From positions 39,513,501 through 39,577,500 of the forward strand of contig JAYKKI010000013.1 in assembly GCA_039881145.1 (NCBI GenBank): a stretch of 64,000 bases of DNA. The letters are read 5' to 3'. Below the pieces are notes generated by a model. It was not told the DNA's origin, made no database searches, and worked only from the letters and a program-made list of their open reading frames with translations. Position 1 is the first letter of the stretch. Each line of letters opens with the position of its first letter. The translations under genes were made by a program, and so were the position numbers. Source of the DNA: Druceiella hillmani. Its lineage: Eukaryota; Arthropoda; Insecta; Lepidoptera; Hepialidae. Positions 25,710-38,037 of this stretch are shown in pieces.

Positions 25710-28700
25710 TCGATCAGTGATTCAAATAAACTACGTTGTGTTCCGATATTTTTATTGCATCTCACCTTTATTACTCTGCATAGTAAGGTTGTGGAATTCC
25801 ATTATCCAATTTATATTAATGTCATCCACAGACGCGTTCTTCTTTGTGACCGGGGAAAATAGGTCAGGACAATAAAATAAATTTTCCGTATGACCACCGT
25901 TTGTGTTCAGCTTTGCAATTTCTTCTAAATAATTATTTTATGAACTATAAACTGAATAGTGCAATATCATTTCCAATTCTATGATGTATATATCAACTAA
26001 TAAGGAAAAAATAAATATTTGACTAATTAACATGGATCTCCACACTTATTTTATACGCTTTTTGTTTATAAATCATTATTTTGAAAAAATTTGCGTGATA
26101 TTTTTAGGATAAATTAAGAAGTATAAAGAGAAAATCTTAGGAAAAAATTAGAAATATAGAGAGAAATTAAAAAGAAAAATTAAGAATACTTTCATAAATT
26201 ATTCCTAAAAAAATTGTTGAATTATTCGCTTTCGAAGCCTCGAAAACAATTATTCAAATCAGATGGTAAATAACTATGAAGTGAGGAAATCCTTACAATG
26301 CACAACTTCCAAGCTTTGACATAACATATAATTAATACTCGGGTAATTTTAAAAGTATTCAATATTTAATGTAGTTTATTGGAAATAAGAGAAATTTCTC
26401 TGAAGAAAGATTTTCTTTTTATTTTTTTTTAAATTTTTGTTACGATTTATATTTCGTTATGAAAAATAACAACCTTCTTCGTCCATTAGCCACATGAGGA
26501 CACTCGCAATTTTTGACTGATTTTGGTGATTCTTTTATATGCGAATTGGTTAACTATCAAAATAGAAACTTATTTGATTTTAAAAATAACAATACATATA
26601 ATATTAAAAAGTAGTTTAACTTTATTAAATAATTTTCTACAAAACCTGTTTTTATGCTCGGCGGATGTTCTAGCCAACCATTTTGTGCGAATTTTCTTAC
26701 CCTCTCTTTCTCTCTGGTCCCCGTTATTTCTTGCTTTTTATATTTTCCAAAATTTCTTAAAGTATTAAACAACAAAAGTTAGCAGGGTACTCACTTTTGG
26801 TTTTTAATTATAATAATAAAAGAAATAAATGTTTAATTATAACCCTGAGTATAAAATTAGTTTCGAGATTTTACGGTAAGACAAGATTAATAATGTTTTT
26901 AAGACCTCAGCAAAAATTAATACGATATTCAATATTGCAGCATTATTTTACTGTCACAAATACTTCGAAAACTACAATATAATTATGTAAGCTGATAACG
27001 TTAATAATTAACAGCATTTTACTGGCGCCTGTCTGATGTTCCTTCAGTAATTTAATTACAGATCCAGATGTTCCTTCAATAATTTAATTATATATACGAA
27101 AGAACATTATAAAATCAATATGCAAACAGAGTTAAAAGAAATTAATTTGAACTTTTATTTTGTGATATTTTAACTCGCATTCAAGTATCTGCTTTAAGAA
27201 GAATCTCACATTACAGTAAGATTTTTCACCATGTGGAGAATATCTAAAGATTAGTCGGATGAGTTGCATATTTATTTGTAATTAAATCATTGTCTTAAAC
27301 ACTGCATATAATTTTTCTAGATATATCTCTTTATTTTTTTTATATATATATGAATTGGTGAGATTTGTAATAGAACTGCATGATTGTTTTCTTATAAATA
27401 TTTTAAGTAATTATTCTATCTATTCTATTCTATTTAGCAACGGAGGATCAATGAAGGATAAAATCAAAGACGCAGAAGAGAGTGAAGAGCGTTTGTTTTC
27501 GATGAAAATTTCTGAGATACTTTAAATGTGGTAAGAGACATGAACGGATGTGATTGATGTAACTTTTGTAGCGATGCCGAAAGTAATGGAAACGCTAGGG
27601 ACTTTTTAAGAAACATACATTCCTTAAAACGTCCCTACCTTGTAGGATATTTTTTTGAAAGACCAGTTAAAAATACCTAAAAAGATAAAATGTAAGCCAG
27701 CTCAATTAAAACGATTAAAATTTTCACATATTGTGAAAATTTCATCACTAAAAATGAATAGATGGTGAGGAACTTACGTAAAGTATTTTTGTGTAATTTT
27801 TGGCTAAACAATATTAAAGAGGAGTTTTAAAAAAATAATAACGCAAGATTCAAAAATAAATAAATGTGCCTGAAAAACTGTATGTTAATGAAAAAGCGAA
27901 CAAAGTTTGTAAGGACATTCGATAAGTACGCCGTCTCGATTTTTCTATATATAATGAATAACGGGACGATACGGGCTGAAATAAACTCATTTTTAGTTTC
28001 GGGTTCATGTTTTAAATAAAAAAAATGTTTTTTGTGCTTTATTTTTTATATAATAATTAATAGATTACTTGGCTAATCGTTGTATAATTTTGTATCGGTG
28101 TATCTATGATAAAAATCCAATAACATACCCTTAACAATTTACACAATAAACAGAATTCGACCTATGGAAATAAATCAATTGTTTTATACTGTCCTGCGGA
28201 ACATCTGGAAATATATAAATAAGTCCTTAGTGAAAAAATAACGGCTTTTTTTTCAACCGAAAAAACTAATAACCAAAGTAAATATCAAATCTTGATATTT
28301 ACAAAAAAACCTTAATAAAATTAATTTTTTACTAATTTTTAAACTTCACGCAGGAAAAGAGGAATTTTCTAATTATTTTATTTAAAGAATTAGGGCACAT
28401 GTGAACTAAAGAGGAAACCAACCCTTTTTTACACGTTGCTTCTTTCTAAAAATTGTCACTTAATTTTGATACCTTTTTTTATACCATTTTCACATTTGTT
28501 ATATAATATATTTAATTTCCGTAATTCCAACCTTTTATATCTTCGTAATATAAATGTGATCTCTGAGCCAATTACAAGTCACAAATTGCATTAAAAAATT
28601 GACTTAACTTCATTTGTATTCACTCAAATAAACAGCCATTAATTAAGTCCCAATTACTAGCATAGTCGGTAATAAGCGATAGACGAGAACGTTAACATGA

Positions 28701-29335
28701 TAATGAGCATTTTAAAAAAAATTAACGAGTTGGAGGTAATTTTGGTAGAATTGAGATAGTTTTAATACATACTTTAAACGGGAACGTGTATGATGTCAAA
28801 CCGTGCATACAAGCTAATTATTTCGCCCTGAAATACCTGAAGATAATTAAAAAGTCAATACTTCCGCTATTTTAGAATAAACTAATTGTTTGCTTCTAAT
28901 TTTTAAATATTTTAAATGTTAACTGAATTCCCTTAAAATTAAAATGCCAATACATTAAGTGATTTTATATTTTATTTGATATGTATACAAAGTGACATTA
29001 TCTTAACAAATTCAAATAGAAATTTTACTAAAACGGTGTGATTTATTTCAAAGACTGCTCACCTGCTACAGCTCACAATCTATTCCCAGATTATATTGGT
29101 TATGTAAGTTTAAAACTATCGTTAATAACTATGGATGTCTAAGCAAACAAGAAGTACAATAATATCATAATCGAATACTTTCTAATAATTAAAAAAAAAT
29201 ACATTTTCTTCATCTTTTCTCTCTCTTTATGTTGGTTCAGCTATAAAAATACGGTTTATGATTCTGTTCTCTTGAACATTTGGAGGTAAATGTTATTAAA
29301 TATTTCCAACTTTAATGTCTTTGAATGTATATGTT
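25704..29335. other. AT-rich DNA, no gene recognised
   Basis: It holds a short imperfect direct repeat (GATGTTCCTTCAGTAATTTAATTA and GATGTTCCTTCAATAATT, 27036-27090). Small frames at 26523-26982 lack domains. Confidence 0.45.
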
Positions 29336-29354
29336 GTATCATCATCATCATATC

Positions 29355-29764
29355 ATATATATTAATACGCTAAGGTTAAGATGTTACACTCCCTTTTTAG
29401 AAAAAACCTCACAACTAATCCACATAAATTATATATCATTTTATAGATAATTGCTTGCTCTACCGGCATCCATAACTAAAAAATTTATTATTGCTATTGT
29501 TTTTGCAAATTAATTAAATATTAAAATTATATACACAAAACAGCAATGCTGCCATCTAACGGCTCAACGTCAATATGATTGACGGTCGGTAAAATTTTTG
29601 TTTAATTTCAAATCCACTCACGTATAAATAAAGTGGCGCTTTAGCTCAATGCTTTTGATACTTGCGCCTCTATATCTCAATTTTAGTAAAATATTTGTTT
29701 GATCTGTCATCTGAGCTTCATAATGGAATAAATAATGCGAAGACTTCGCATGGGTCACGCTAGT
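29355..29764 (+). mobile_element. Non-autonomous Helitron/Helentron-like element, copy 2
   Basis: It matches copy 1 (9483-9974) almost base for base from ATATATATTAATACGCTAAGG to the GGAATAAA motif, then lacks about 85 bp and resumes at the end hairpin. Here the hairpin is perfect (TGCGAAG A CTTCGCA, 29736-29750), followed by TGGGTCACGCTAGT. A short ATC microsatellite precedes it. Same orientation as copy 1, about 19.9 kb away. Confidence 0.65.
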
Positions 29765-29769
29765 TATAT

Positions 29770-30745
29770 GATAATAGCTCAATGAGGAATATTATGGAAA
29801 ATTGAATGCTCTAATATTTATAAGATTTTGTTTACTAACACTAACGATTTGTTAGACCGTCAACTTAACAATATGACATTTTCTGAGAAATTGTGTGGGG
29901 GCGGTTTGGGCAACGTTATTTTTTTCCCTATGAATTTCAAAAATGTGTTTCAATTCTACTCAAAGTTTGTTGTTGAACTTATTTTAAATACATCTCAATA
30001 GAATAGAAGCAATTTCATTCACTCTTTTACTTTGAATAAAATTTGCACATCTTGTTTTTTCCCGTTGTACATGTAAGGACACCCCAAAAATAAATTAAAG
30101 AAAATATTTAATTAAATATTTATGTATGTATTGTGAATGAATTTAAGGCTCATAGTTTAGTATTTATTCGTGCTAGCTGCCTCTAATAGGTACAAAGATG
30201 GGAAAACAGACGATGAGAGTTTTACGAATTAGAGAAGACATAACAATATGATTCCATTTTGAGCCGTCAAGTATGAAACAGTAAAAATACTAGAGCTTTC
30301 AAAACACATGTTTGTAGTAAAACGCCTTGTCATCAAAACAAAAAACTTAATATTCCATTCGTGTATGACTTTCAATAAGAATGCACAATAAGTTCTCGGT
30401 ATCCAGTAAATGGCACATGAGTATATATTGAGAAACGGCACGTGATTGCTATATATTAACCCAGTGAGAAGCAAGGTCGATATTTATAAAGACAAACGCT
30501 GCTTCCATTAAGTAATCAATAAGTACAAAAATAACCTCCCTAAATCGTTGGTCTAAAATTAAGAATAATCGTGATTTTTCCTTTACAGTTTTATTCATTC
30601 TTGTGTGTAGAATTCATTCATTCTATTATTACAATAACATATTTCTGTTACTGTAACACCTTGTGTATTTCTGTTACTGTAACAAAAATAATTTACCTTC
30701 ACTTTACCCACAGATGTTGCCGTTACCCAGTTTCCACTACTCTTA
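29770..30745. other. AT-rich DNA, no gene recognised
   Basis: The 81-codon minus frame at 30229-30474 and the 69-codon plus frame at 30571-30780 show no domain. The second runs into the tail of the ribozyme-bearing repeat. A short direct repeat of TTTCTGTTACTGTAACA lies at about 30641-30683. Confidence 0.45.
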
Positions 30746-30760
30746 AGTTACTGATTGATA

Positions 30761-30951
30761 TTGAATATATTTGGCGTTAATTTTGTAGAAATTCATTATT
30801 AGCAATTAAATGAAACTACGTGATGTAGTATTAACATATAACAGCTAATAACCCACCTGAAGATGTTGTAATACAACGAAACCTAGGTCGTGGTAAAGAA
30901 CTTAAGGAAAGTAGAAATAATACTACATCACGTAGTGTCATTTAATTGTGA
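30761..30951 (+). mobile_element. Hammerhead-bearing fold-back repeat, copy A
   Basis: 191 bp between 13-bp direct repeats TTACTGATTGATA (30748-30760 and 30952-30964), a long target duplication. The left end is a tail (TTGAATATATTTGGCGTTAA onward) of about 42 bp, then the inverted-repeat body from CAATTAAATGAAACTACGTG to its complement ending TCATTTAATTG. The palindromic motif ACTACGTGATGTAGT marks both arms. The left arm is internally deleted; the right arm is whole and carries the hammerhead-like motif. No protein is encoded, so movement would need enzymes from elsewhere. Confidence 0.8.
30853..30893 (+). ncRNA. Hammerhead ribozyme-like motif, copy A (best preserved)
   Basis: The 41 nt fit a type I-like hammerhead: stem I CCAC (30853-30856) with GUGG (30890-30893); core CUGAAGA (30857-30863); stem II GUUGU/ACAAC closing a 3-nt loop (30865-30877); core GAAA (30878-30881); a minimal stem III ACC-UA-GGU (30881-30888) and C at 30889 as the cleavage nucleotide. 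All invariant core bases of the consensus CUGANGA...GAAA...UH are present. The odd point is one extra U (30864) between the CUGAAGA box and stem II, which would be bulged. The very short stem III resembles minimal hammerheads of Penelope-like elements and retrozymes, which may work as dimers. Activity is not proven. Confidence 0.65.
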
Positions 30952-30964
30952 TTACTGATTGATA

Positions 30965-33900
30965 AAAATTACGCGTTGTAATCTCAATTAGGTGACATAT
31001 CACAAAATTTTCAGTAAAATGTGCTCTCTATATCGGTGATTAACTAAGCTTATTGTACTCGCAGCTACATGTCCGTTTCAAAAGTCTGTGCTATGAAGGT
31101 GAATAAATAAAAATCAAATTCTGATAAAAAACCAAAATAAGGTTTTCTGTCAAAAATTGTATTTCTCGGAATAGTAGAATATTTTAAAAGTATCGAAAGA
31201 TGAAATAGCTTTTAGAAGATCGGTATGGAAAATTAATTATAAATGTTAAAAATCCATGTTGTCCCCAAGTATTAAAATGAAACAAAAACGTTAATTTTCC
31301 CTAAATATATATTAAAACTGATTCAAAGTAAATAAGCAAAGTTGATTAAGACAGCCTAGATAAGCCTACCATAAATATGAAAACTAATATAGGCGAGGAA
31401 GATATGCAGTATAATTTTATTAAAGAAATTTTTTATTTTTAATATTGGAACAGAAATAAAAATATATTAATGAAAATAGTGACGAGTTATTTCATATTTT
31501 CAGTAAATTAGCAAAGAAAATTATTTTATTAATAATTTGATTAATGCTAAGTATTATACTGATACAAACTTAGATTACGTTTGCTGCCCTTTGTTTCGTA
31601 TTTTTTTAATATTATTAAATACCATCTAATTGAATATTACGTATAGGTTCTTTTCAAATTGTCCTATAGAATAGACCTTCTTTTTTTACGCTCTTAGTCA
31701 ATATTTTCAGTTTTCACTATGTACCTAATGAAACAATTGTGAGTGTATTTATTTTCTGCTGTTGGTGATATTTTGTACAAATTGTGGATATTATTTGCGT
31801 CCATAGTTATCGGAAATATGATCAACTGATAATACTGTTTTTTAGTCTTATAATAATCCCATAATTTCCACTTTATTGGTTAAGCCTATTTACACCGCCT
31901 AAATACTTATTGCGTTATTTTTATCAACACCTACTTTATTATTACACCATCGGTTCACTTTTCTTATGGGTTGCAAGCCACTTTCAGTAGATACAATAAT
32001 TATGGTACCTTTTTAAATTTCTTTTACACCTTTGAGTGGAATATAGTTGTATGAGCTCAAACGTTATTTGTTTCATTTTGGATTAAATGACTAACCTTTG
32101 CCATTTTACCAAAGGGGAATCTTTGGTAAGATAATCCAAACGAGTACAAAGCGAAAACATCTTATTGCCGTGACATATTTGTTAACAAGAAACTGAAATC
32201 TTTTTTGCATAACTTATCGCAAGCTGCTTAAAATTGTTGCTTGGTATGAGACATTAAGAAAAAAGCTCCAGCAGTTGTCACCCATGCCCCATGCCGCTAT
32301 TATCCACAAAACCGCTGTCCATACCACATTTATTACAACGTATTCGTTCAAGTTAATTATGAGCCCGTAACTGCGGTAGTTACACGAATTTTGCATATAA
32401 ATTCTAGAAGAGGAATTGTGTCCATATCTTTAAGGTATTGAATTGAATGGTTTCACTAAAAACATCGGTAAACACCTATTACATCAAGACTTTTTTGATC
32501 TATCTTTTTTGCAATCACTTCACCACAAGAAAACGAACATCAAATTCCGGTGACAATTCAAATTAAAATGCAAAGTTTGTAAAGTAAGTTAGACGATAAT
32601 TAAAATACCGCCAGAGAGCGAGAGGGCTCCGTAAGCGTCTAATTTGCAATTTAACGCTTAGGTCTACTTCAACCGCTGTTTGAAGATTCTGTAGAGGCGA
32701 ATGACTTCTGTCGTTCGCCGGAGTAGAAATTAGATTAGATAAATACTGAATTATTTCGTAGAAATATTTTTTATGGCATACGTTTTGTGAAGGACTTCAT
32801 GATATTATGTTGGTGAAATATAAAAGTTATTAAGTTAAATCGTCTAGTTTGATCATAAAGAAATATGTTTCTCATTGGATTTTAAATGAAATTGATTTTA
32901 ATGGATTTTAAATGAAATAATTTATATGTAACTTAAAGGCGCAACATAAACACAGTTTACTAATTCAATAATATGAGCGATACGGGAATCAATCCAGGTT
33001 GTGTCCAGTTGTATCCAATTCAATAATATGAGTGATACGGGAATCAATACCAGGTTGTATCCAAGGTTGTAATCCAGGGATGAATGAGTTTTAGCAAAAT
33101 TAATATTATCTTAAAAAAACTGAATTTTTTCTCCAAATATTTTAGAATATTATCATAAAGAACAATCCAGTGTAAACACTTATCTCAACTGACATAAATA
33201 GAGATATGACTCTAGAGACTCACAGTAAAGAAATGTAATAAATTATTTAATTTGTTTAAAGGCCTCCAATGAAGTGGTGATAGAAGAAATAAATTTACTC
33301 CACACTAGAAATTAAAAGTATCAATTTAGTGTAAGGCACAAACTTTATGTTAACTTCCTTTGATTTAATACGATGTATTAAAAATATCTATATCTAAGTC
33401 GCATCGACCCAAATATAACTGTTTTATTTTTAAAATGTAAAAAATATGTATTAGTTAATATATAAAATAGAAAAATACTCACACAGAATTTGTATTAATT
33501 TTATAGGTTTTTAAATCTCAAAACCACAATACACCTGCAAGCTCTTCAAAGCAGCGACGCCTAAAAAAGCTGACAAAATCTTATTGTATGATTTGTAAGT
33601 GGATAATTGCATATTGTTATTGTACTGAACAATTTCTTAAACTTTTATAAGACTGCAATTATTCAAGAGAAATTTTAAGACATTCGAAATCCTTAAAAGA
33701 TGTTGAACACAGACGACGGACAGAGATGGAGAAAGAGGAGCATTTGATAAAAATTTAAATTCAAAATGAAAAAGGAAAATGCGTTAGGATCGAACAGGAA
33801 ATGCTACAAATGAAATTACAATATAAAAAAATATAGAAATAAACATTAAAAAACTCAATGTTAAAAATATAATTAAATGAATTTATGTTATATGTACATT

Positions 33901-33985
33901 GAGTTTGTTTTGTTTAGAAAATACAAAAGGTAATAAAAACAATTCTTTCAAATATTATCTTCAATAAATGCAGCCCGCACTGGAT
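30965..33985. other. AT-rich DNA, small direct repeats only
   Basis: No gene recognised. A 55-bp-period direct repeat (AATTCAATAATATGAG..GATACGGGAATCAAT, starts at 32962 and 33017) and a hairpin (GGCGAATGAC-TTCT-GTCGTTCGCC with one G-T pair, about 32697-32720) are the only structures of note. Confidence 0.45.
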
Positions 33986-34560
33986 TTCCACTACATTATT
34001 ATCTTTTACTGCTGAAGTTATTTCAATTTCTTCTATTCCAATATTTACTTCATCCAGAATATCTTTAGACTGCAATATTGTCGAGTACTGCCAGTGGTAA
34101 GATATATAATTTTGTATTTTCTAGGTTTGTGGTAAACCTCTAAAAAAACAGCAGAAACTTTGTTTCCAAACGCCAACACAGCATTCCACTCTATTGGTTG
34201 TACAAATGTGGCCAAAATTGTAAAACCCTTCCACCGCCGTAGATGGATTAAATATAGGAGTGAATAGATAGAGGGCATACGCGTCTCCAGAATCTTCAAA
34301 CATCAGTCCTCGAAATTCTTCTGATTCAAACCGCCTATTTAGCCTGCTGTCATTGAATATGCGAAAATCATGAGTGTTCCCTCTCCATCGAGCCACAATA
34401 TCGATAATTTTAAGTTTTGCATTACAAACCTGAAACGACAGTAATAAGTGATAAAAATATTTATTAATTACTTACATAATAAGAATAAAATCTATCCGCA
34501 TGTAGTGTATCAACATTAAATATTTTTAAAGGATCAAATATTTTACAATATAATATACAT

Positions 34561-34665
34561 ATGTGTATGTCTGCGTGCGTGCGTCCGTGCGTGCGTGCGT
34601 TCATGCGTAAGTGCCTGCGTGCATACGCGCGACCGTGCATGAGTGCGTGCGAGCGAACGTGCATA
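34561..34665. repeat. CGTG/TGCG tetranucleotide microsatellite inside the transposase relic
   Basis: Degenerate TGCG/TGCA/CGTGCG units on the plus strand, a striking GC-rich purine-pyrimidine alternation able to form Z-DNA. Open frames through it on both strands (Arg-Thr-His or Cys-Val-Arg repeats) are artefacts. It replaces the region just after the expected first catalytic Asp of the Harbinger relic. Confidence 0.85.
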
Positions 34666-35024
34666 CGCCATATTGGTGCAACCTGTTGCACCAATAAATT
34701 GTCTAAATCCACACATTGCATAAACATTTGTTATAATTTTGTTTTGTTCATCATTTCGTGGCATTTTAATAAATTCGGCCCTCCTTGCTACTAGAGCCAA
34801 AGCCACTTGCTTAAATATAATGAAAACTTGTAGCTGACTTATGCCTAACAAATCTCCTGCATCATCATGAACCTTTAGAGATAAAACAATTCGTGTTAGC
34901 ATGCACCGTTTATTGGAGAATAAACGTATAAGAGTACAATAATATGTATAATCGAAGTACAATATTTACCTTCCAGGAGCCTATGTAATAATAGCAATCA
35001 ACACTTGGAGATATGGTGGTATTG

Positions 35025-35040
35025 GGCCCCCCCCCCTTAC
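35025..35040. other. Poly-C run
   Basis: GGGCCCCCCCCCC lies in the Harbinger relic between blocks 1 and 2. It is a possible replication slippage or sequencing error site and may add to the frame loss. Confidence 0.7.
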
Positions 35041-35239
35041 ATCATGAGCTAAATACTTTTTTGTTAAATCAACTATGTAATGGCAGTAGCACTAAAATAT
35101 CGATTTTTTTCTCGAAAGGGTTCTGACGACATTTGTAAAATTTCACTTGTCTAATGGCGTATCGTTGATTGTCAATATCGTCTATCCCTTCAATAAATCT
35201 AAAATCGTGTAAATAATAGTCTCCGTCCATATTTACAAA

Positions 35240-36570
35240 CGATTTGATAAGACGAAAATTAAAGAAAAATTAATACGTCACACTAACAAATCAATACAAC
35301 TCACGCCAGTGTCCAAAAAAAAAATTTTCACTCGAACTCGGATTAAATTTGATTCCGAGACTATTCTCGTATTAACGTAAACTTTCTTTACTCCGTGTTT
35401 ATTAATGTAAATTTTTACTAAAACTGCAATTAACCTTATAATAAAATTACGATCGCGCTAAACCGTATTTATTAATAAGGCTCTTAGTATTGATATTTAA
35501 GAGAACACTGAACGTGTTAAGCATTAGGTGAAATATTAAAAACGTCGAGAACTTCACTGTTTTGTATAAAAACCTAATGAAAGGCTTATATACACATAGA
35601 CACACACACACAAAAAAATAAAAAAAATAAAACAAATGATAAACTTGATGGTTTAAATATGCGTGTATATCTGTAGTCGACGATAATAACGACGCAATAT
35701 GGGTATATAGGGTAAGTATATCCGTTATCTGAGGATTGATTTATTATGAATATTATATCAAGAAAAACAAATTCATTAGATTTATTGTGAATACATTTAT
35801 ATTTTGTAAATTGTTTGTTATTAATATGATATTTTCTTTCATTGACATACGTTATATAAATAAAAGTTTAAAAGAAAATATTCATAACATATTTGTTAAA
35901 TTTAAATGCATTTTAATTAAAAAATAACACATCGTTTAACTTTGCTTTTGATCCAAAGTTTGTTTTTTTTCATATATAGTGACATGAACATAAAAATAGT
36001 GTTCACATTTACATATTTAAAAAAAGGTATCACCAGTGCTCAACACCGACTGAATGAATAATAATATCTTATTTGGATATCTAGTTTACATAAAACTAAA
36101 CTGTTCGTTTCCTTTTCGCATTTTGTTTAGAGTATAACTAGATATTAAAAATAATATTTTAGAAAATTAATGCGATTGACCCTATTGGTCTAGATGTGTT
36201 TCCATTTGATGTGGTTCCATTTATCTTAAATGCGGTTGACCCTATTGGTCTAGATGTGTTTCCATTTGTTGTCGATACTGTAACCCTTGTCAAGATTAAC
36301 TATTTCAAAGTAGCTAAGGTGAAAAAAGAAAAGGCCGGCATAGGTTGTGTTTGTGAATTATTGATGGGATAATTTAACATTGAAACTTTTCCACTTATTT
36401 GGAAAAATCTAATATGTACAGGGTCATCGGTGTGCACGACGGTTTGCTATAGTTAACATAGAACAGTGTTTTCATTAAACTAATTCGACTGAAAAACAAT
36501 TGCGGCTCTACTTTGAAATAAATACAAAATGAAAGATACTGTAAACTCAAAGTTAAGTAATCGGTTTGAG
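35240..36570. other. AT-rich DNA with a 60-bp tandem duplication
   Basis: No gene recognised. At 36171-36272 a 60-bp unit (TGCGRTTGACCCTATTGGTC..TTTCCATTTG) occurs twice in tandem with about two differences. Confidence 0.6.
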
Positions 36571-36586
36571 TGAATACTTTTTTATA

Positions 36587-36801
36587 TATAATTAAATGAA
36601 ACTACGTGATGTAGTATTACTTCTACTTTCTTTAAGTTCTTTACCAATCGTTGCTAACAGCCCACATGAAGATATTGTAATACAACGAAACCTAGGACGT
36701 GGCAAAGAACTTTTAAAAAATAGAAATAATACTACATCACGTAGTTTTATTTAATTGTGAATAATGAATTTCAACAAAATTAACGATAAATATATTCAAT
36801 A
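36587..36801 (-). mobile_element. Hammerhead-bearing fold-back repeat, copy B
   Basis: Same family as copy A with the tail at the right end (complement of the TTGAATATATTTxxCGTTAATTTTG tail), so by that mark it is in reverse orientation. Direct repeats TTTTTTATA (36578-36586 and 36802-36810) flank it. The arms begin AATTAAATGAAACTACGTGA and end with the complement. The ribozyme-like arm (36662-36702, plus strand) is damaged: CUGAAGA is AUGAAGA and the U before the cleavage site is A, so it is predicted inactive. Confidence 0.75.
36662..36702 (+). ncRNA. Degenerate hammerhead-like motif, copy B
   Basis: CCAC and GUGG (stem I), GAAA and the CCUAGG stem III remain. The first base of the CUGAAGA core is A, stem II has a mismatch (AUUG against CAAC), and the UC cleavage dinucleotide reads AC. 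Expected to be inactive. Confidence 0.55.
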
Positions 36802-36810
36802 TTTTTTATA

Positions 36811-37888
36811 GCAAAACAGAAAATTAAAAAATTTATTGCTGCGAAACAGATACTTTTATGTATTTTTACATCGGTAGCAAAATTAGTTAATATCTCTGAG
36901 ATTATTAAATCGAAAGACGAGTAATATGTAGACATATTACTTCTAGTAAATTTCTGGATATTGCTTATAGGTAATGTTTATAAGAGCTGGTTTTCGGCCA
37001 ACACTAATATACTAAATCAATTATTGCTTTACTGTTAAAATCAAATTATAGATTGGCTTATATTATTTAAAACAAAATATTATCAAGTAAAAGAAATACG
37101 TGATAAAGTTTTGTTTCAAATTTTTATCACCTAAAATAATGAATAAATATTAGAATTTTACGGCTATAGGGTCAACGTAAAGGTCTGCATTAAACCTTTA
37201 AACCATTAAACATTTATTGTCTGCAATCTCTGCTGCTGACATGATTTTTGCACCATCCTGTGTGGATATTAAAGATAAATATTTATATTGCAAAAGCTTT
37301 TTTTAATATATTTTTCACTGGTGCGCAGAGAGCAATATTCAGTTAATTTTGTTCTTATAGTTCCATATCAAAAAAGGAAAAACGGAATCCTTGTAAGATC
37401 ACTCATCTGTCCGTCTGTCGCGACCATTTCTTCAGAAACAATTTGACATATAAACTTGAAACCCGCATATAATAATATAACACTTAAATATATCGTATTT
37501 GTAAATTAGTTTTCGTAGGAAATATTAACTACATTTTTTTACTTTTAATGTTAGTTATAAGAGTTTTAAAAATAGTTGTTCATAACATTTGGTAGAATAT
37601 TTTCAGGCATACACTGAAAAATAAGAAAATCGAAAATGTACAACCCTCTTTTTATTTGTAATAATATTAAACCTATAATTGTGAAAAGAACAGCGTTTTA
37701 GAAGCCAGCGCAAAGGTAAACTAAAACAACGGTTAAACAGGTAAACTAAAACAACGATTCTAAATGTCACAGTTTTTGAGATATTTACGACAATATATAT
37801 GCCCCCCTCTCCGCCTTCTCTATCTTCCTATTAGGCATTACAAAATGTTTATTAAAAAGGAAAGGATTAAAAATTTCACGTTAGTGAC
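36811..37888. other. AT-rich DNA, nothing recognised
   Basis: Only a small direct repeat (GTAAACTAAAACAACG, about 37717 and 37741) is visible. Confidence 0.5.
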
Positions 37889-37979
37889 AACTTACTATGA
37901 ATAAAGTAATTGCATGGTATAATTTATAATATTAGTTTTATAATGTTATAAAGTGTTAATTATTCGCGTATAAACTTAG

Positions 37980-37980
<1 letters not shown>

Positions 37981-38033
<53 letters not shown>

Positions 38034-38037
38034 ATAT
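37981..38037. repeat. (TA)n microsatellite
   Basis: About 23 TA units. The inverted counterpart is at 42679-42719. Confidence 0.95.

Larger units (their letters stand above)
33990..35230 (-). pseudogene. Decayed Harbinger (PIF/HARBI1-like) transposase
   Basis: Minus-strand blocks follow the order of a Harbinger transposase (DDE_Tnp_4 family, which cuts and pastes DNA elements with TIRs). Block 1 (35230-35069) opens MDGDYYLHDF and holds RQNPFEKKID, like the N-terminal RxNPFExxD segment. Block 2 (about 34962-34660) has DDAGDLLGISQLQVF and KMPRNDEQNK, like the helix-turn-helix GDLVGVSQSTV region, ending GFRQFIGATGCTN where the family has the first catalytic Asp (IGCIDGTH); that Asp is lost. Block 3 (34396-34121) has ARWRGNTHDFRIFNDSRL with the second Asp (THD) and CTTNRVECCVGVWK with the Glu (RVE). 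Block 4 (to about 33995) has a LHNIA-like tail. Frames shift between blocks, and a CGTG-type microsatellite interrupts the gene at 34561-34660. A dead copy. Confidence 0.8.

Noticed and set aside
34464..34794. Arg/His- and Cys-rich frames on both strands
   Set aside because: Products of the CGTG microsatellite inside the Harbinger relic.
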